Below, one piece after another: positions 39,805 to 50,500 of a stretch of DNA of 64,000 nt (positions are counted from its first letter, which is position 1; each line of letters starts with the position of its first letter). This DNA is from Lysobacteraceae bacterium (lineage in GTDB: Bacteria > Pseudomonadota > Gammaproteobacteria > Xanthomonadales > Xanthomonadaceae). A program made the translations under genes and the position numbers. The notes under the pieces are model-generated. The model saw only the letters and a list, made by a program, of their open reading frames with translations. It ran no database searches and was not told the origin of the DNA. Where the stretch lies: assembly GCA_023954075.1 (NCBI GenBank), contig JAMLIV010000006.1, forward strand, positions 40,820 to 104,819, given 5' to 3'.

Positions 39805-41016
39805 ATGAGCGGGGTGAAGTCACGCAGCCAGGCCCGGCCGGCGCTCTGGCCTCGCGGCGATGATCCGCATGAGGCCACGCTGGCGAGCAGCCTGTCGCCG
39901 CGTCGACGCATCGCGGCCCGCGAGGGCATCGCGATCGAGATCAACGGGCGGGTGCTGCGCGACTTCAGCAGCGCCGACTCGCTGGGCCTGGCGCAGCATC
40001 CGGCGGTGGTCGCGGCGCTGCAGGAGGCCGCCGCGTGGCGCGGCGTGGGTGCCGGCGCGACGCCCCAATCCGGCGCGGCATTTGCCGAGCACCATGCGCT
40101 GGAGCAGGCCGTGGCGCAATGGCAGGGCTATCCGCGCGCGCTGGCCTTTGGCTCGGCCTACCTTGCCAACCTCGCGGTGATGCAAGCCCTGTTGCGCGAG
40201 GGCGACCTGTGCGTGCAGGACCATCTCAACCATGCCAGCCTGGCCGATGCCGCCCGGCTCGCGGGGGCGCAGCTGCGCCACTATCCCCACGCCTTGCCGG
40301 ACGGGGCGCTGAAGCTGCTGCAGGACAGCCCCGCGACCGCCGCGCTGCTTGCATCCGACGGTGTGTTCGCCATGGACGGTGACCTGGCACCGCTGAAGCT
40401 GCTTGCGATGCTGGCGCGGGCCGAAAACGCAACCCTGCATGTGAGCGATGCGCACGGCGTGGGCGTGGTCGGCCCCGAAGGGCGCGGCAGCGTTGCCCAC
40501 GCCGGCCTTGGCGTGCGAGAAGTGCCGCTGCAGTTGCTTGCATTGGACACGGCGCTCGGCGCTTCGGGGGCCGTCCTGGTTGGACCGGACGCGCTGCTCG
40601 AGGCCATCGCGCAGCGCGCCTCGACCTGCCTCCATGCGACCCTGATGCCACCGGCACTCGCCGCAGCGGCGCTGCGTGCGCTGGAAATTTCGCGCGCGGA
40701 AAGCTGGCGACGCTTCAAACTCGCAGCCCTGGTCGCACGCTTCCGGCGCGGCGCGCAGCAGCTCGGCCTTCCGATGGTGGATTCGACCACGCCCATCCAG
40801 CCGATCCTGGTGGGTGCCAATGCCGCCGCCGTGGCCGCGGCGCGCGTGCTCGAACAGGCGGGCTTCCGCGTCGACGCGATGCGTCCGCCCACCGCGCCGG
40901 ACGGCCGCGCGCGGCTGCGCGTGCTGCTCAGCGCGCTGCACGAGGACGCGGACATCGACGCCCTGCTGGAGGCGCTCGCGCGGGTGCTGCGCGCCGCGGC
41001 CGTGATCAACGCCTGA
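39805..41016 (+). CDS. bioF: BioF-like (8-amino-7-oxononanoate synthase) homologue lacking the PLP lysine
   Basis: 403 residues aligning along the whole length with BioF of Xanthomonas, but with key residues changed. The PLP lysine motif (normally TLGKALG) reads ALDTALG, with Thr249 in place of Lys. The substrate motif CSNDYLG is SSADSLG. The GAGATASHLICGHH region is replaced by GAGATPQSGAAFAEHH, two residues shorter. SDAHGVGVVGPEGRG (PLP Asp/His) and the SDGVFAMDGDLAPL segment remain. Should not form the normal Schiff base. Starts at 39805 or 39796. Followed by bioH after 17 bp; bioB is not here. Confidence 0.85.
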   Translation: MSGVKSRSQARPALWPRGDDPHEATLASSLSPRRRIAAREGIAIEINGRVLRDFSSADSLGLAQHPAVVAALQEAAAWRGVGAGATPQSGAAFAEHHALEQAVAQWQGYPRALAFGSAYLANLAVMQALLREGDLCVQDHLNHASLADAARLAGAQLRHYPHALPDGALKLLQDSPATAALLASDGVFAMDGDLAPLKLLAMLARAENATLHVSDAHGVGVVGPEGRGSVAHAGLGVREVPLQLLALDTALGASGAVLVGPDALLEAIAQRASTCLHATLMPPALAAAALRALEISRAESWRRFKLAALVARFRRGAQQLGLPMVDSTTPIQPILVGANAAAVAAARVLEQAGFRVDAMRPPTAPDGRARLRVLLSALHEDADIDALLEALARVLRAAAVINA

Positions 41017-41033
41017 GTCCTCCACTGTCGCCG

Positions 41034-41795
41034 ATGTTCATCCGGACACTTGGAAACGGGCCGCCGCTCGTGCTGATCCACGGCTGGGCGATGCACGGCG
41101 GCGTGTTCGAGCCCTTGCTCGGGCACCTCGCGCATGACTTCACCATCCACTTGGTCGATCTGCCCGGTCACGGGCGCAGCCGCGGAGAGCTGGAGCTCGC
41201 ACCGCATGCCACCGCGGATGCGCTGCTCCAGCGCGTCCCCGCCGGCGCGATCTGGGTCGGCTGGTCGCTGGGCGGACTCTTCGCACTCAAGGCCGCGGCG
41301 CGTGCGCCCGAGCGGATTCGGGCACTGGCGGCGGTGGCCTCCAGCCCGCGCTTCGTGGCGGGCGATGGCTGGGACTTCGGCACCCGGCCGCAGGTGTTCG
41401 AGCAGTTCGCCGCAGGGCTGGCGCAGGACTTCACCGCCACGATCGAACGCTTCCTGGCGCTGGAGGCGGCCGGCTCATCGCTCGATGCAGCGACGCTTCG
41501 CGCACTGGAGGCACGCGCCTTCGAACACGGCCGGCCTTCGGCAAGGGCACTGGAGCAGGGCCTGGAGGTGCTGCAGGCCGCGGACCTGCGCGCCGTCGTC
41601 GGCACGCTGGCGATGCCCTCGCTCTGGCTCGCCGGCCGGCGCGATCGCATGGTGTCGCCCGCCGCGATGCGCTGGGCCGCGGATGCCGCGCCGAGCGGAC
41701 GCTACTTGGAACTAGACACCGGCCACATGCCCTTCCTGACCGAGTCGGGGCGCGTCGCCGCGGCCCTGCGTGAGCTCGCCGCGCGCGCGGCGTGA
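41034..41795 (+). CDS. bioH: Pimeloyl-ACP methyl ester carboxylesterase
   Basis: A 253-residue alpha/beta hydrolase that frees pimeloyl-ACP from its methyl ester in biotin synthesis. LVLIHGWAMHGGVFEPLL (oxyanion hole), nucleophile elbow WVGWSLGGLFAL (Ser in GWSLGG), a late Asp in AGRRDRMVSP and the His in DTGHMPFL make a complete triad, so this gene looks active even though the neighbouring bioF does not. Ends 55 bp before a strong terminator. Confidence 0.93.
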   Translation: MFIRTLGNGPPLVLIHGWAMHGGVFEPLLGHLAHDFTIHLVDLPGHGRSRGELELAPHATADALLQRVPAGAIWVGWSLGGLFALKAAARAPERIRALAAVASSPRFVAGDGWDFGTRPQVFEQFAAGLAQDFTATIERFLALEAAGSSLDAATLRALEARAFEHGRPSARALEQGLEVLQAADLRAVVGTLAMPSLWLAGRRDRMVSPAAMRWAADAAPSGRYLELDTGHMPFLTESGRVAAALRELAARAA

Positions 41796-41850
41796 ATCCA
41801 CGCCGTCCTTGTTCGGACGTGCGGCGGCGGGGCAGCCCGATACCGCGCAC

Positions 41851-41880
41851 AAAAAAGACCCGCCTTGCGGCGGGTCTTTT
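41851..41880. terminator. Bidirectional rho-independent terminator
   Basis: Perfect 12-bp stem AAAAGACCCGCC / GGCGGGTCTTTT with a TTGC loop, A-run on the left and T-run on the right. Serves both bioH (rightward) and the tRNA/ribosomal-protein unit (leftward). Confidence 0.95.
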
Positions 41881-41884
41881 CGTG

Positions 41885-41959
41885 TGGCAGCCCCGGATGG
41901 ATTCGAACCACCGAATGCCTGAGTCAGAGTCAGGTGCCTTACCGCTTGGCGACGGGGCT
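41885..41959 (-). tRNA. tRNA-Gln (anticodon CTG)
   Basis: A 75-nt cloverleaf including encoded CCA. Acceptor stem AGCCCCG / CGGGGCT, D-arm GCC-AAGCGGTAA-GGC, anticodon stem CCTGA / TCAGG enclosing loop CTCTGAC (anticodon CTG), T-arm with TTCGAAT. It lies 23 bp after the rpsI stop on the same strand and directly before the terminator, so it is probably co-transcribed with rplM-rpsI. Confidence 0.96.
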
Positions 41960-41982
41960 AGAAGCTCGACTGTGCGCCGATA

Positions 41983-42375
41983 TCAGCGCTTGGAGAACTG
42001 CGTGGCGCGACGTGCCTTGTGCAGGCCGACCTTCTTGCGCTCCACTTCGCGGGCGTCGCGGGTCATGAACCCGGCGCGGCGCAGGTCGCCTTTGAGGTTC
42101 TCGTCGTACTCGACCAGCGCGCGGGCAAGGCCCAGTCGGATCGCACCAGCCTGGCCGGTGATGCCGCCACCTTCCACCGTGACCAGCACGTCGAACTTGT
42201 CGTTCATCCGGGTCAGCTCAAGCGGCTGGCGAACGATCATGCGCGCGGTCTCGCGGCCGAAGAACTGCTCGATCGAACGATGGTTGATCGTGATCACGCC
42301 GGAACCCGGGCGCAGGAACACGCGGGCGGTGGAGGACTTGCGACGGCCGGTGCCGTAGTTCTGCTGGATTGCCAT
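41983..42375 (-). CDS. rpsI: 30S ribosomal protein S9
   Basis: 130 residues, with [37 protein letters not shown] and the invariant C-terminal [14 protein letters not shown] tail that reaches the P-site tRNA. Follows rplM by 10 bp in the conserved rplM-rpsI operon. Confidence 0.99.
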   Translation of the reverse strand: MAIQQNYGTGRRKSSTARVFLRPGSGVITINHRSIEQFFGRETARMIVRQPLELTRMNDKFDVLVTVEGGGITGQAGAIRLGLARALVEYDENLKGDLRRAGFMTRDAREVERKKVGLHKARRATQFSKR

Positions 42376-42385
42376 GGGCGTCTAC

Positions 42386-42814
42386 TCAGATGTCCAGCAC
42401 TTGCGGCTGCTGGGCGGTGTGCGGATGATTCGGACCGGCATAGACCTTGAGCTTGCGGAACATCTCGCGGCCCAGCGTGTTCTTCGGCAGCATGCCCTTC
42501 ACGCCGATCTCGATGACGCGCTCGGGGTGGCGATCCAGCGCCTGGCCGAGGGTCTCGGTCTTGAGGTTGCCGATATGGCCGGTGAAGCGGTGATACTTCT
42601 TGTCCTGCACCTTGTTGCCGGTGGTGTGGATCTTCTCGGCATTGATGACGACCAGATAGTCACCGGTGTCCACGTGCGGGGTATAGACGGGCTTGTGCTT
42701 GCCGCGCAGGCGGGTAGCGAGCTCGGAGCACAGGCGGCCCAGCGTCTTGCCGCTGGCGTCGACCACGTACCAGTCGCGCTTGACGGTCTCGGGCTTGGCG
42801 CTGAAGGTCTTCAT
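42386..42814 (-). CDS. rplM: 50S ribosomal protein L13
   Basis: 142 residues of standard length, with [43 protein letters not shown] and [19 protein letters not shown]. Start [15 protein letters not shown] at 42814. Read from the promoter at 42900-42872. Confidence 0.99.
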   Translation of the reverse strand: MKTFSAKPETVKRDWYVVDASGKTLGRLCSELATRLRGKHKPVYTPHVDTGDYLVVINAEKIHTTGNKVQDKKYHRFTGHIGNLKTETLGQALDRHPERVIEIGVKGMLPKNTLGREMFRKLKVYAGPNHPHTAQQPQVLDI

Positions 42815-43162
42815 GACAGCTACTCGAAAAAAACGGTTGGCTTGCTGAAAAGGCAAGACGAAAGACGCGGAATGATACGGGATCGACGAGACCCGCGCAA
42901 CATTCCGGAGATTCGTGGCCGGCCAGAGGCATGCGCCCCGGCGAGGAATCCGGCCTGGCACGCTGTTCGCGGCGACCGGGCCGGCCATGATACGGCAGTT
43001 CAAGCCGTTCGCCAAGCGATGCCGCGCGAAGGCGGTGCGGCACGCGCCTGCCCGGCGACCGCGCGCGGTCGCGCCGACGTCCCGTGCGAAGCCTGCCGCG
43101 CGGCATTCCCGTAGGATGCGGGCAGAGCCGGCGCAGTCCGGCGCGATGAAGGGCGGGAGTCG
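42815..43162. other. Divergent gap between rplM and the sensor kinase
   Basis: 348 bp without a gene. Holds the rplM promoter on the minus strand and the kinase ribosome site (GGGCGGGAG before ATG 43163). I see no other conserved element; the open frames across it look like chance. Confidence 0.6.
42872..42900 (-). promoter_or_regulatory. Promoter of the rplM-rpsI-tRNA-Gln unit
   Basis: On the minus strand: -35 TTGCGC (42900-42895), a 17-bp spacer, and -10 TATCAT (42877-42872), about 58 bp before the rplM start. Confidence 0.6.
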
Positions 43163-46100
43163 ATGGTCGCAGGCTGGGTTCTGCTGGCGGTATCGCTGGG
43201 CTATGTCGCGCTGCTGTTCGCGGTGGCCTACTTCGGCGACCGGCGACCGCTGTATCCCGAGCGCACGCCGCTGCGACCGATCATCTACAGCCTGGCGCTG
43301 GCGGTGTACTGCTCTTCCTGGACCTTCTATGGCGCCGTCGGCACGGCGGCGTCTTCCGGCTGGGGCTTCCTCCCGATCTACCTCGGGCCCATCCTGATTT
43401 TCGCCTTCGGGCTGGGGCTGCTGCAGCGCCTGGTGCAGGTGACGCACGAGCAGAACATCACCTCGATCGCGGATTTCGTGGGTTCGCGCTACGGCAAGTC
43501 GCAGGGCCTGGCGGCGCTGGTCACGATCGTCGCGCTGATCGCCGCGGTGCCTTACCTCGCGCTGCAGTTCAAGGCCGGCGCGATGAGCATCGAGGTTCTG
43601 AGCGGCCTGGGCCACCGCGGCCCGCCGGCACCGCTGCGCGAGCCGGCGTTCTACCTGGCGGCGCTGTTGGCCGTCTTTTCCATCCTGTTCGGAACCCGCC
43701 AGATCGATGCCACCGAGCACCACCACGGGCTGATGCTGGCGGTGGCGCTGGAATCCCTGGTCAAGCTGCTGGCCTTCGTCGCGGTCGGGCTGTTTGCCTG
43801 GGCGCAGGTTTCCGATGGCTTCCTCGCCCGCTTCCAGGCCTCGGCGCTGGGCAGCACCGCCCTGCCGCCGGGTTTCCTTTCGCAGCTGCTGCTGGCCTTT
43901 CTCGCGATCATCTGCCTGCCGCGTCAGTTCCAGGTGGGCGTGGTGGAATGCGAGGATCCCGGGGACGTGAAGCGGGCGCGCTGGCTGTTCCCGGCGTATC
44001 TGGCGATCATCAGCCTGCTGGTCGTGCCGATCGCGCTGGCCGGCATCAGCGCCTTCGGCGGCTCGTCGGTGGACCCGGATACCTACGTGCTGATGCTGCC
44101 GCTCGCGCACGGTCAGGACGCGCTCGCGCTGGTGGCCTTTCTGGGCGGGTTTTCCGCCGCCACCGGCATGGTGATCGTGGCGACCGTGGCGCTGGCGACG
44201 ATGGTTTCCAACGAATTGATCATGCCGCTGGCGCTGCGCCTGCGCTGGGTCGACGCGCATCCTGCGCGGGATCTGTCACGCGTCGTGCTCGGCATCCGCC
44301 GCGCCGCCATCGTGGCGCTGGCGATGGCGGCCTATGTCTATTACCGGGTCACCGTGGACCAGGAGGGGCTGGCGCAAATCGGCCTGCTGGCCTTTGCCGC
44401 CGTGGCGCAGTTCGCGCCGGCCATCATCGGCGGGCTGTACTGGCACGGTGCCAGCCGGGCCGGTGCCTACGCCGGCCTCGTCGCCGGCTTCCTGATCTGG
44501 ATGTACACGCTGCTGCTGCCGACCGTGGCCGCCTCCGTCGGCCTGGAACCGCGCTGGATCAGCGAGGGTGTCTTCGGGCTCGCCCTGCTGCGGCCCAATG
44601 CGCTGTTCGGCCTGTCGGGCTGGGATCCGCTCACGCACGGCGTGTTCTGGTCGCTGCTGTTCAACATCGCCGGCTTCGTCTTCCTGAGCCTGCGCTACCG
44701 GCCCGCGGTGCAGGATCGCCTGCGCGCGCTGCCGTTCGTCGAACCCTGGACGCAGCGCCCGGCCAGCGCCGAGGGCGAGTGGCGCGGGCGCATCTCGGTG
44801 GCGGATCTGCGCACCATTGTCGAGCGCATCGTCGGTGCGCGCGCGGTGGAGCGCGCGTTTGCCGATTACCGCGAGCAGAGCGGGCGCGATCTCGCGCCGG
44901 GTGATGCCGCCGATCGCAGCCTGCTGCAGCACACCGAACGCCTCCTGTCGGCCTCGATCGGCGCTGCCACCGCGCGCCGCATGCTGACCACGGCGCTGCG
45001 CGGCACCGGCATGGATCTGGGCGAGGTGGTGGCGCTGCTGGACGAAACCTCGCAGGAGCTGCGCTTCAACCGCGCCCTGCTCGCCGCCACGCTGGAGAAC
45101 ATCTCCCAGGGCATCAGCGTGATCGACGCCGACATGCGCCTGGTGGCGTGGAACCGGCGCTACATGGAAATGTTCGACTATCCGGACGGTACCGTGTACG
45201 TGGGCCGACCGGTGGCCGAGCTGATCCGCTGGAACGCCGAACGCGGCGGCTGCGGGCCGGGCGAGGTGGAGGCACAGGTCGAAAAGCGCATCGCCTTCAT
45301 GCGACAGGGATCGCCCTATGTGTTCGAGCGGGTGCGCAGCGACGGCAGCGTATACGAGATGCGCGGGCGCGCCATGCCGGGCGGCGGCTACGTCACCACC
45401 TACACCGACGTGACCGACTACAAGCGCGTGGAACACGCGCTGATCGAGGCCAACGAGACCCTTGAGCTGCGGGTGCGCGAGCGCACCGGCGAGCTGAGCG
45501 AAGCGGTCGAGGCGCAGCGCGCGGCCAAGCTGGAGGCCGAGGTCGCGAACCTGAGCAAGACGAGATTCCTGGCCGGTGCCAGCCACGACCTCCTGCAGCC
45601 GCTCAACGCCGCGCGCCTGTTCAGTGCCGCGCTGATGGAAGCGCCCGCCGATGCCGCGGATGCGCGACAGATGGTCGATCGCATCGACAGTGCGCTCAAG
45701 AACGCCGAGGATCTGCTCGAAAGCCTGCTGGAAATCTCGCGCCTGGACAGCGGCGCGCTGCGGCCGGAACTCTCCGCGGTATCGGCGCTGCGACTGAGCC
45801 AGTCGCTGCACGAGCAGTTCGCCCCGCTCGCCGCCGCGCGCGGGCTGGAGCTGCGGGTGCATGCGCAGGACCTGTGGCTGCACAGCGATCGCCGGCTGCT
45901 GCGGCGCATCCTGCAGAACTTCCTCGCCAACGCGCTGCGCTACACCCGCCACGGCGGCGTGCTGCTGTCGCTGCGCCGCCGCGGGAACCACGCGCAGTGG
46001 CAGGTGTGGGACACCGGGCCGGGCATCGCGCCCGAACACGTGCGTTCGATCTTCGACGAGTTCGAGCGGCTCGACCAGCCCTCGCCCTGGGGCGAACAGG

Positions 46101-46666
46101 GGCTCGGTCTGGGGCTGTCGATCTGCGACCGCATCGCGCACATGCTCGGGCACCGCCTCTTCGTCACCTCGCGCCTGGGCCGGGGCAGCGTGTTCGGGCT
46201 GGAGGTGCCGATTGCCGAGGCGCCACCGCAACCCGTCGCCGAGCCCGCCGCCGAGCCGGCGCGCGACGTCGCCGGGCTGCGCGTGCTCTGCGTGGACAAC
46301 GATCCGGCGATCCTGGAGGGCACGGTGGCGCTCCTGGAACGCTGGGGCGTGCGGGTGGCGACCGCGACCGGGCTGGAATCCGCGCTGGGCCGCGTGCGCG
46401 AGGCGCGGCCGGATCTCATCCTCATCGATTTCCACCTGGGCGAGGCGCTCGATGGCCTGGCCGCGCTCGACATCCTGCAGCGCGAGGCCGGCGGGCGCTC
46501 GGTTCCCGGCGCGCTCATCACCGCCGACAGCAGCGAGGGCCTGGCGCTGCGCGCGCGCAGCGCGGGCTATCCCGTGCTGCAGAAGCCGGTGCGTCCGGCG
46601 GCGCTGCGCGCGCTGATCGCCGCGCTGGCGCGGCGTCGCCCGGTTGGCGACAGCGGATCAGGCTGA
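43163..46666 (+). CDS. Hybrid sensor kinase with SSS transporter domain (CrbS/CbrA-like)
   Basis: 1167 residues. 1-510 is a sodium:solute symporter (SSS/PutP) domain of about 13 helices ([39 protein letters not shown]). A linker and a PAS domain follow ([21 protein letters not shown], about 640-760), then HisKA with phospho-acceptor His808 ([13 protein letters not shown]), HATPase ([28 protein letters not shown]), and a receiver domain with Asp1089 (LILIDFHLG). This is the CrbS/MxtR family, which controls acetate or carbon-source responses with a LuxR-type regulator. That regulator gene lies convergent and overlaps by 9 bp. Confidence 0.92.
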   Translation: MVAGWVLLAVSLGYVALLFAVAYFGDRRPLYPERTPLRPIIYSLALAVYCSSWTFYGAVGTAASSGWGFLPIYLGPILIFAFGLGLLQRLVQVTHEQNITSIADFVGSRYGKSQGLAALVTIVALIAAVPYLALQFKAGAMSIEVLSGLGHRGPPAPLREPAFYLAALLAVFSILFGTRQIDATEHHHGLMLAVALESLVKLLAFVAVGLFAWAQVSDGFLARFQASALGSTALPPGFLSQLLLAFLAIICLPRQFQVGVVECEDPGDVKRARWLFPAYLAIISLLVVPIALAGISAFGGSSVDPDTYVLMLPLAHGQDALALVAFLGGFSAATGMVIVATVALATMVSNELIMPLALRLRWVDAHPARDLSRVVLGIRRAAIVALAMAAYVYYRVTVDQEGLAQIGLLAFAAVAQFAPAIIGGLYWHGASRAGAYAGLVAGFLIWMYTLLLPTVAASVGLEPRWISEGVFGLALLRPNALFGLSGWDPLTHGVFWSLLFNIAGFVFLSLRYRPAVQDRLRALPFVEPWTQRPASAEGEWRGRISVADLRTIVERIVGARAVERAFADYREQSGRDLAPGDAADRSLLQHTERLLSASIGAATARRMLTTALRGTGMDLGEVVALLDETSQELRFNRALLAATLENISQGISVIDADMRLVAWNRRYMEMFDYPDGTVYVGRPVAELIRWNAERGGCGPGEVEAQVEKRIAFMRQGSPYVFERVRSDGSVYEMRGRAMPGGGYVTTYTDVTDYKRVEHALIEANETLELRVRERTGELSEAVEAQRAAKLEAEVANLSKTRFLAGASHDLLQPLNAARLFSAALMEAPADAADARQMVDRIDSALKNAEDLLESLLEISRLDSGALRPELSAVSALRLSQSLHEQFAPLAAARGLELRVHAQDLWLHSDRRLLRRILQNFLANALRYTRHGGVLLSLRRRGNHAQWQVWDTGPGIAPEHVRSIFDEFERLDQPSPWGEQGLGLGLSICDRIAHMLGHRLFVTSRLGRGSVFGLEVPIAEAPPQPVAEPAAEPARDVAGLRVLCVDNDPAILEGTVALLERWGVRVATATGLESALGRVREARPDLILIDFHLGEALDGLAALDILQREAGGRSVPGALITADSSEGLALRARSAGYPVLQKPVRPAALRALIAALARRRPVGDSGSG

Positions 46667-47335
46667 CGCGTCGTCTTCGTCGGACGGTGGCGGCAGGCTG
46701 CGTCCATCGAGCGTCAGGCGACCGGCCAGCAGCACGGCCTGGGTGCGGGAGTGCGCGCCGAGCTTGCGCAGGATCGCCGTCATGTGCGCCTTGATCGTGG
46801 CCTCGGAAACTTCCAGCTCCCAGGCGATCTGCTTGTTGAGCAGCCCATTGCAAACCATTGCCAGCACGCGGTACTGCTGCGGAGTGAGATCGGCGACCCG
46901 TCGCGCAAGGTCTTCTTCCTCCGGATCGAGCGCACCATTGGCGGCAACGCCTGGCGGCAGCCAGGTATCGCCTTCGAGCACCGCGTGGAGCGCCTCCCCG
47001 ATGGTGTCGATGGTGGCGGATTTGGGAATGAAGCCGACCGCGCCGTGCCCGATCGCGCGGCGCATCAGGGCCGGCTCCTCGCGCGCGGAAACCACGACCA
47101 CCGGCAGCGCGGGGAAGGTGGCGCGGATGTGTGCCAGCGCACTGAAGCCGTGTGCGCCGGGCATGTTGAGGTCGAGCAGGACCAGATCCGAGGCCGGATG
47201 CTCCTCCGCCAGTTCGACCAGCGCCGCGACGCGGTCGGCCTCCAGCAGCCGCGCATCGGGCAGCACCTGCAGCACGGCGCGGCGCATCGCATCGCGAAAC
47301 AGCGGGTGATCGTCGGCAATCAGGATCGTGGTCAT
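46658..47335 (-). CDS. LuxR-family response regulator (CrbR/ErdR-like)
   Basis: 225 residues: receiver domain with ILIADDHPLFRDAMR and phospho-acceptor Asp55 (LVLLDLNMPG), then a LuxR-type HTH (LTPQQYRVLAMVCNGL, NKQIAWELEVSEATIKAHM, about 155-212). The likely partner of the adjacent hybrid kinase, and divergent from putA across 178 bp, so it could regulate putA. Start MTTILIADDHPLF at 47335; upstream frame is not homologous. Confidence 0.93.
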   Translation of the reverse strand: MTTILIADDHPLFRDAMRRAVLQVLPDARLLEADRVAALVELAEEHPASDLVLLDLNMPGAHGFSALAHIRATFPALPVVVVSAREEPALMRRAIGHGAVGFIPKSATIDTIGEALHAVLEGDTWLPPGVAANGALDPEEEDLARRVADLTPQQYRVLAMVCNGLLNKQIAWELEVSEATIKAHMTAILRKLGAHSRTQAVLLAGRLTLDGRSLPPPSDEDDASA

Positions 47336-47513
47336 CGATGGATCGGCAACGCGGCGCGGGCACCCCTTGCCCGAGGCCCAAGCATGACCCATCGGGGTGA
47401 TCCGTGCACGCGTGGGCAGAGCGCAATGTCCATGCCATTGCACCGGTCCCGCGCCGCGGTCCGCGTGGACTAAAATGTGCGGGCTGCGCGCACCCTTCCT
47501 GCCGGAGAGCACC

Positions 47514-50500
47514 GTGAAACCCATACTCAGCCCCGAGCTGCCGAGGCGCGATACGCCGCTGGCCGCCCTGACCCCGCTTTACGCCATCGATGAAGGGGCC
47601 CACCTGGCCGCGCTGCTGGACAAGGCGCGGGTGGATGCGGCAACCCAGACCGCTATCCAGAGCACTGCCGAACGCCTGGTGGTGCGAGTGCGCGAAAAGG
47701 CCGAGGACCAGGGCGCGATCGAAGCCTTCATGCGCGAGTACGACCTTTCCAGCGAGGAAGGTGTGCTGCTGATGTGCGTGGCCGAGGCGCTGCTGCGCAT
47801 CCCCGATCAGGAGACCGCGGATCGCCTGATCCGCGACAAGCTGGGCGAGGCGAACTGGGAGACGCACCTGGGGCGCAGCGATTCGGTGCTGGTCAACGCC
47901 TCGACCTGGGGCCTGATGCTCACCGGCCGACTGGTCGCTCTGGGCGACGATACCCGCCGCAGCTTCGGCGAGGCGCTGCGCCGCCTGGTCGGGCGCGCGG
48001 GCGAGCCGATGATCCGCCTGGCCGTGCGCCAGGCCATGCGCATCATGGGCCACCAGTTCGTCATGGGACGCACCATCGACGAGGCACTCAAGCGCTCGCG
48101 CCGCAAGGACAACGTCGCCTATCGCCATTCCTACGACATGCTGGGCGAAGCCGCGCTCACCCAAGCCGACGCCGACCGCTACTTCGAGGCCTACCGCCAT
48201 GCGATCGAAGCGATCGGCAGCAGCGGCCCCAACGGCAGCTTCGTGGGCACCAGCGTGTTCGCCGCGCCGAGCATCTCGATCAAGCTCTCGGCCCTGCACC
48301 CGCGCTACGAGGTGGCCAAGCGCGCGCGTGTCATGGCCGAACTGGCACCGCGCGTGCTCGAGCTGGCGCGGTTGGCGCGGCTCAAGGGCATCGGCTACAC
48401 CATCGATGCGGAGGAAGCCGACCGCCTGGAGTTGAGCCTGGAGCTGATCGAAAAGGTCTACACCGACCCGTCGATCTCCGGCTGGGAAGGCCTCGGCCTT
48501 GCGGTGCAGGCCTACCAGAAGCGCGCGCCGGCCGCGATCGACTGGCTGATCGCGCTGGCGCGCCGGGTGGGCCGCCGCATCCCGGTGCGCCTGGTCAAGG
48601 GGGCGTACTGGGATTCGGAGGTCAAGCGCGCCCAGGTCGACGGCCATGTCGGCTATCCGGTGTTCACCCGCAAGCCCAACACCGACGTGAGCTATCTGGC
48701 CTGCGCGCGCAAGATGCTGGGCGCGACCGACGCGCTCTACCCGATGTTCGCCAGCCACAACGCCCAGACCATCGCTGCGGTCAACGAGTACGCGCGCCTG
48801 GCGCTGGGCAGAAGCGGCGGTGGCGAGGTGTGCCAGTACGAGTTCCAGCGCCTGCACGGCATGGGTCAGGACCTGCACGACGAAGTCGTCTCGCCCAACG
48901 CGCTGGACACGCCCTGCCGCGTGTATGCGCCGGTGGGAAGCCACGAAGACCTCCTGCCTTACCTCGTGCGGCGCCTGCTGGAGAACGGGGCCAACTCCAG
49001 CTTCGTCAACCGCATCACCGATCCGGCGGTCGCTCCGGCCGATCTCGTGGCCGATCCGGTCGCCACCGTCGCCGGCTTCGACTTCAAACCCCATCCCCAC
49101 ATCCCGCAGCCCGCCGACCTCTACGGCGAAACAAGGAAGAACTCCATGGGCGTCAATCTCGCCAACGATGACGACCTCGCGCGCCTTGCCGAGCAGATCA
49201 ATGCCGCCGTGCAGCCCTGGGCGGCCACGCCGCTGGTGCCTGGCGCACAGTCGTCCGCGCCGCTGCAGGAGGTGACCAATCCGGCCGACCGCCGCGAGCA
49301 GGTCGGCACCTGGCAGGCCGCCGATGCGGCCACCATCGAACGCGCCCTGGCCAATGCCGTGGCGGCACAGCCTGCGTGGGACGCGATGCCCGCAAGCTCC
49401 CGCGCCAAGATCCTCGAACATGCGGCCGACCTGCTGCAGGCGCGGATGCCGCAGTTCATGGCGCTGTGCACCAAGGAAGCCGGCAAGACGCTGGCCGACG
49501 GCGTGGCCGAAGTGCGCGAGGCGGTGGACTTCCTGCGCTATTACGCCCAGCAGGCGCGCCAGATGCTGGCGCAGGGTACGACGCTTCCCGGCCCCACGGG
49601 CGAATCCAACCAGCTCTTCCTGCACGGGCGCGGCGTGTTCGTATGCATCAGCCCGTGGAATTTCCCGCTGGCCATCTTCACCGGCCAGATCGCCGCGGCC
49701 CTGGTCGCCGGCAACGCCGTGATCGCCAAACCGGCCGAGCAGACCAACCTGGTCGGCTACCACATGACCCGCCTGCTGCACGAAGCCGGCGTGCCTGCCG
49801 ATGTGCTGCAGTTCGTACCCGGCGACGGTGCCACCGTGGGCGCGGCGCTGACGGCCGATGCGCGCGTCGCGGGCGTCGCCTTCACCGGCTCCACCCAGAC
49901 CGCCCGCGCCATCAACCGTGCGCTGGCGGCACGCGATGCCGCGATCGGCGTACTGATCGCCGAAACCGGCGGCCAGAACGCGATGATCGCCGACTCTTCA
50001 TCACTGCCCGAGCAGCTGGTGAAGGACACCATCTCCGGTGCGTTCGGCTCGGCCGGGCAACGCTGCTCGGCGACCCGCATCCTGTTCGTGCAGCGCGACA
50101 TCGCCGACAGGGTCATCGCCATGCTCGCCGGGGCCATGGCGGAGCTGAAGGTGGGTGACCCGGGCCTGCTTTCCACCGACGTGGGGCCGGTCATCGACGC
50201 CGACGCGCTCGCCATGCTCACCACCCACGCCGAGCGCATGGACGCGGAGGCGCGCCCGATCGCCGTCGTGGCCCCCGGCGAGGACACGGAGCACGGCAGC
50301 TTCTTCGCACCGCGCGCCTACGAGATCGACTCGCTGGATCGCCTGCAGCGCGAAATCTTCGGCCCGGTGCTGCACGTGATCCGTTACGACGCCGAAAAGC
50401 TCGACGCGGTGATCGACGCCATCAACGCCACCGGCTACGGCCTCACACTCGGCATCCACAGCCGCATCGACGAGACCGTGCAGAAGATTTCCAGCGGCGT

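Noticed and set aside
41885..41959. tRNA-Gln as an integration site for a mobile element
   Set aside because: No integrase, no repeated tRNA 3' end nearby, and the flanks are core genes (rpsI and bioH).
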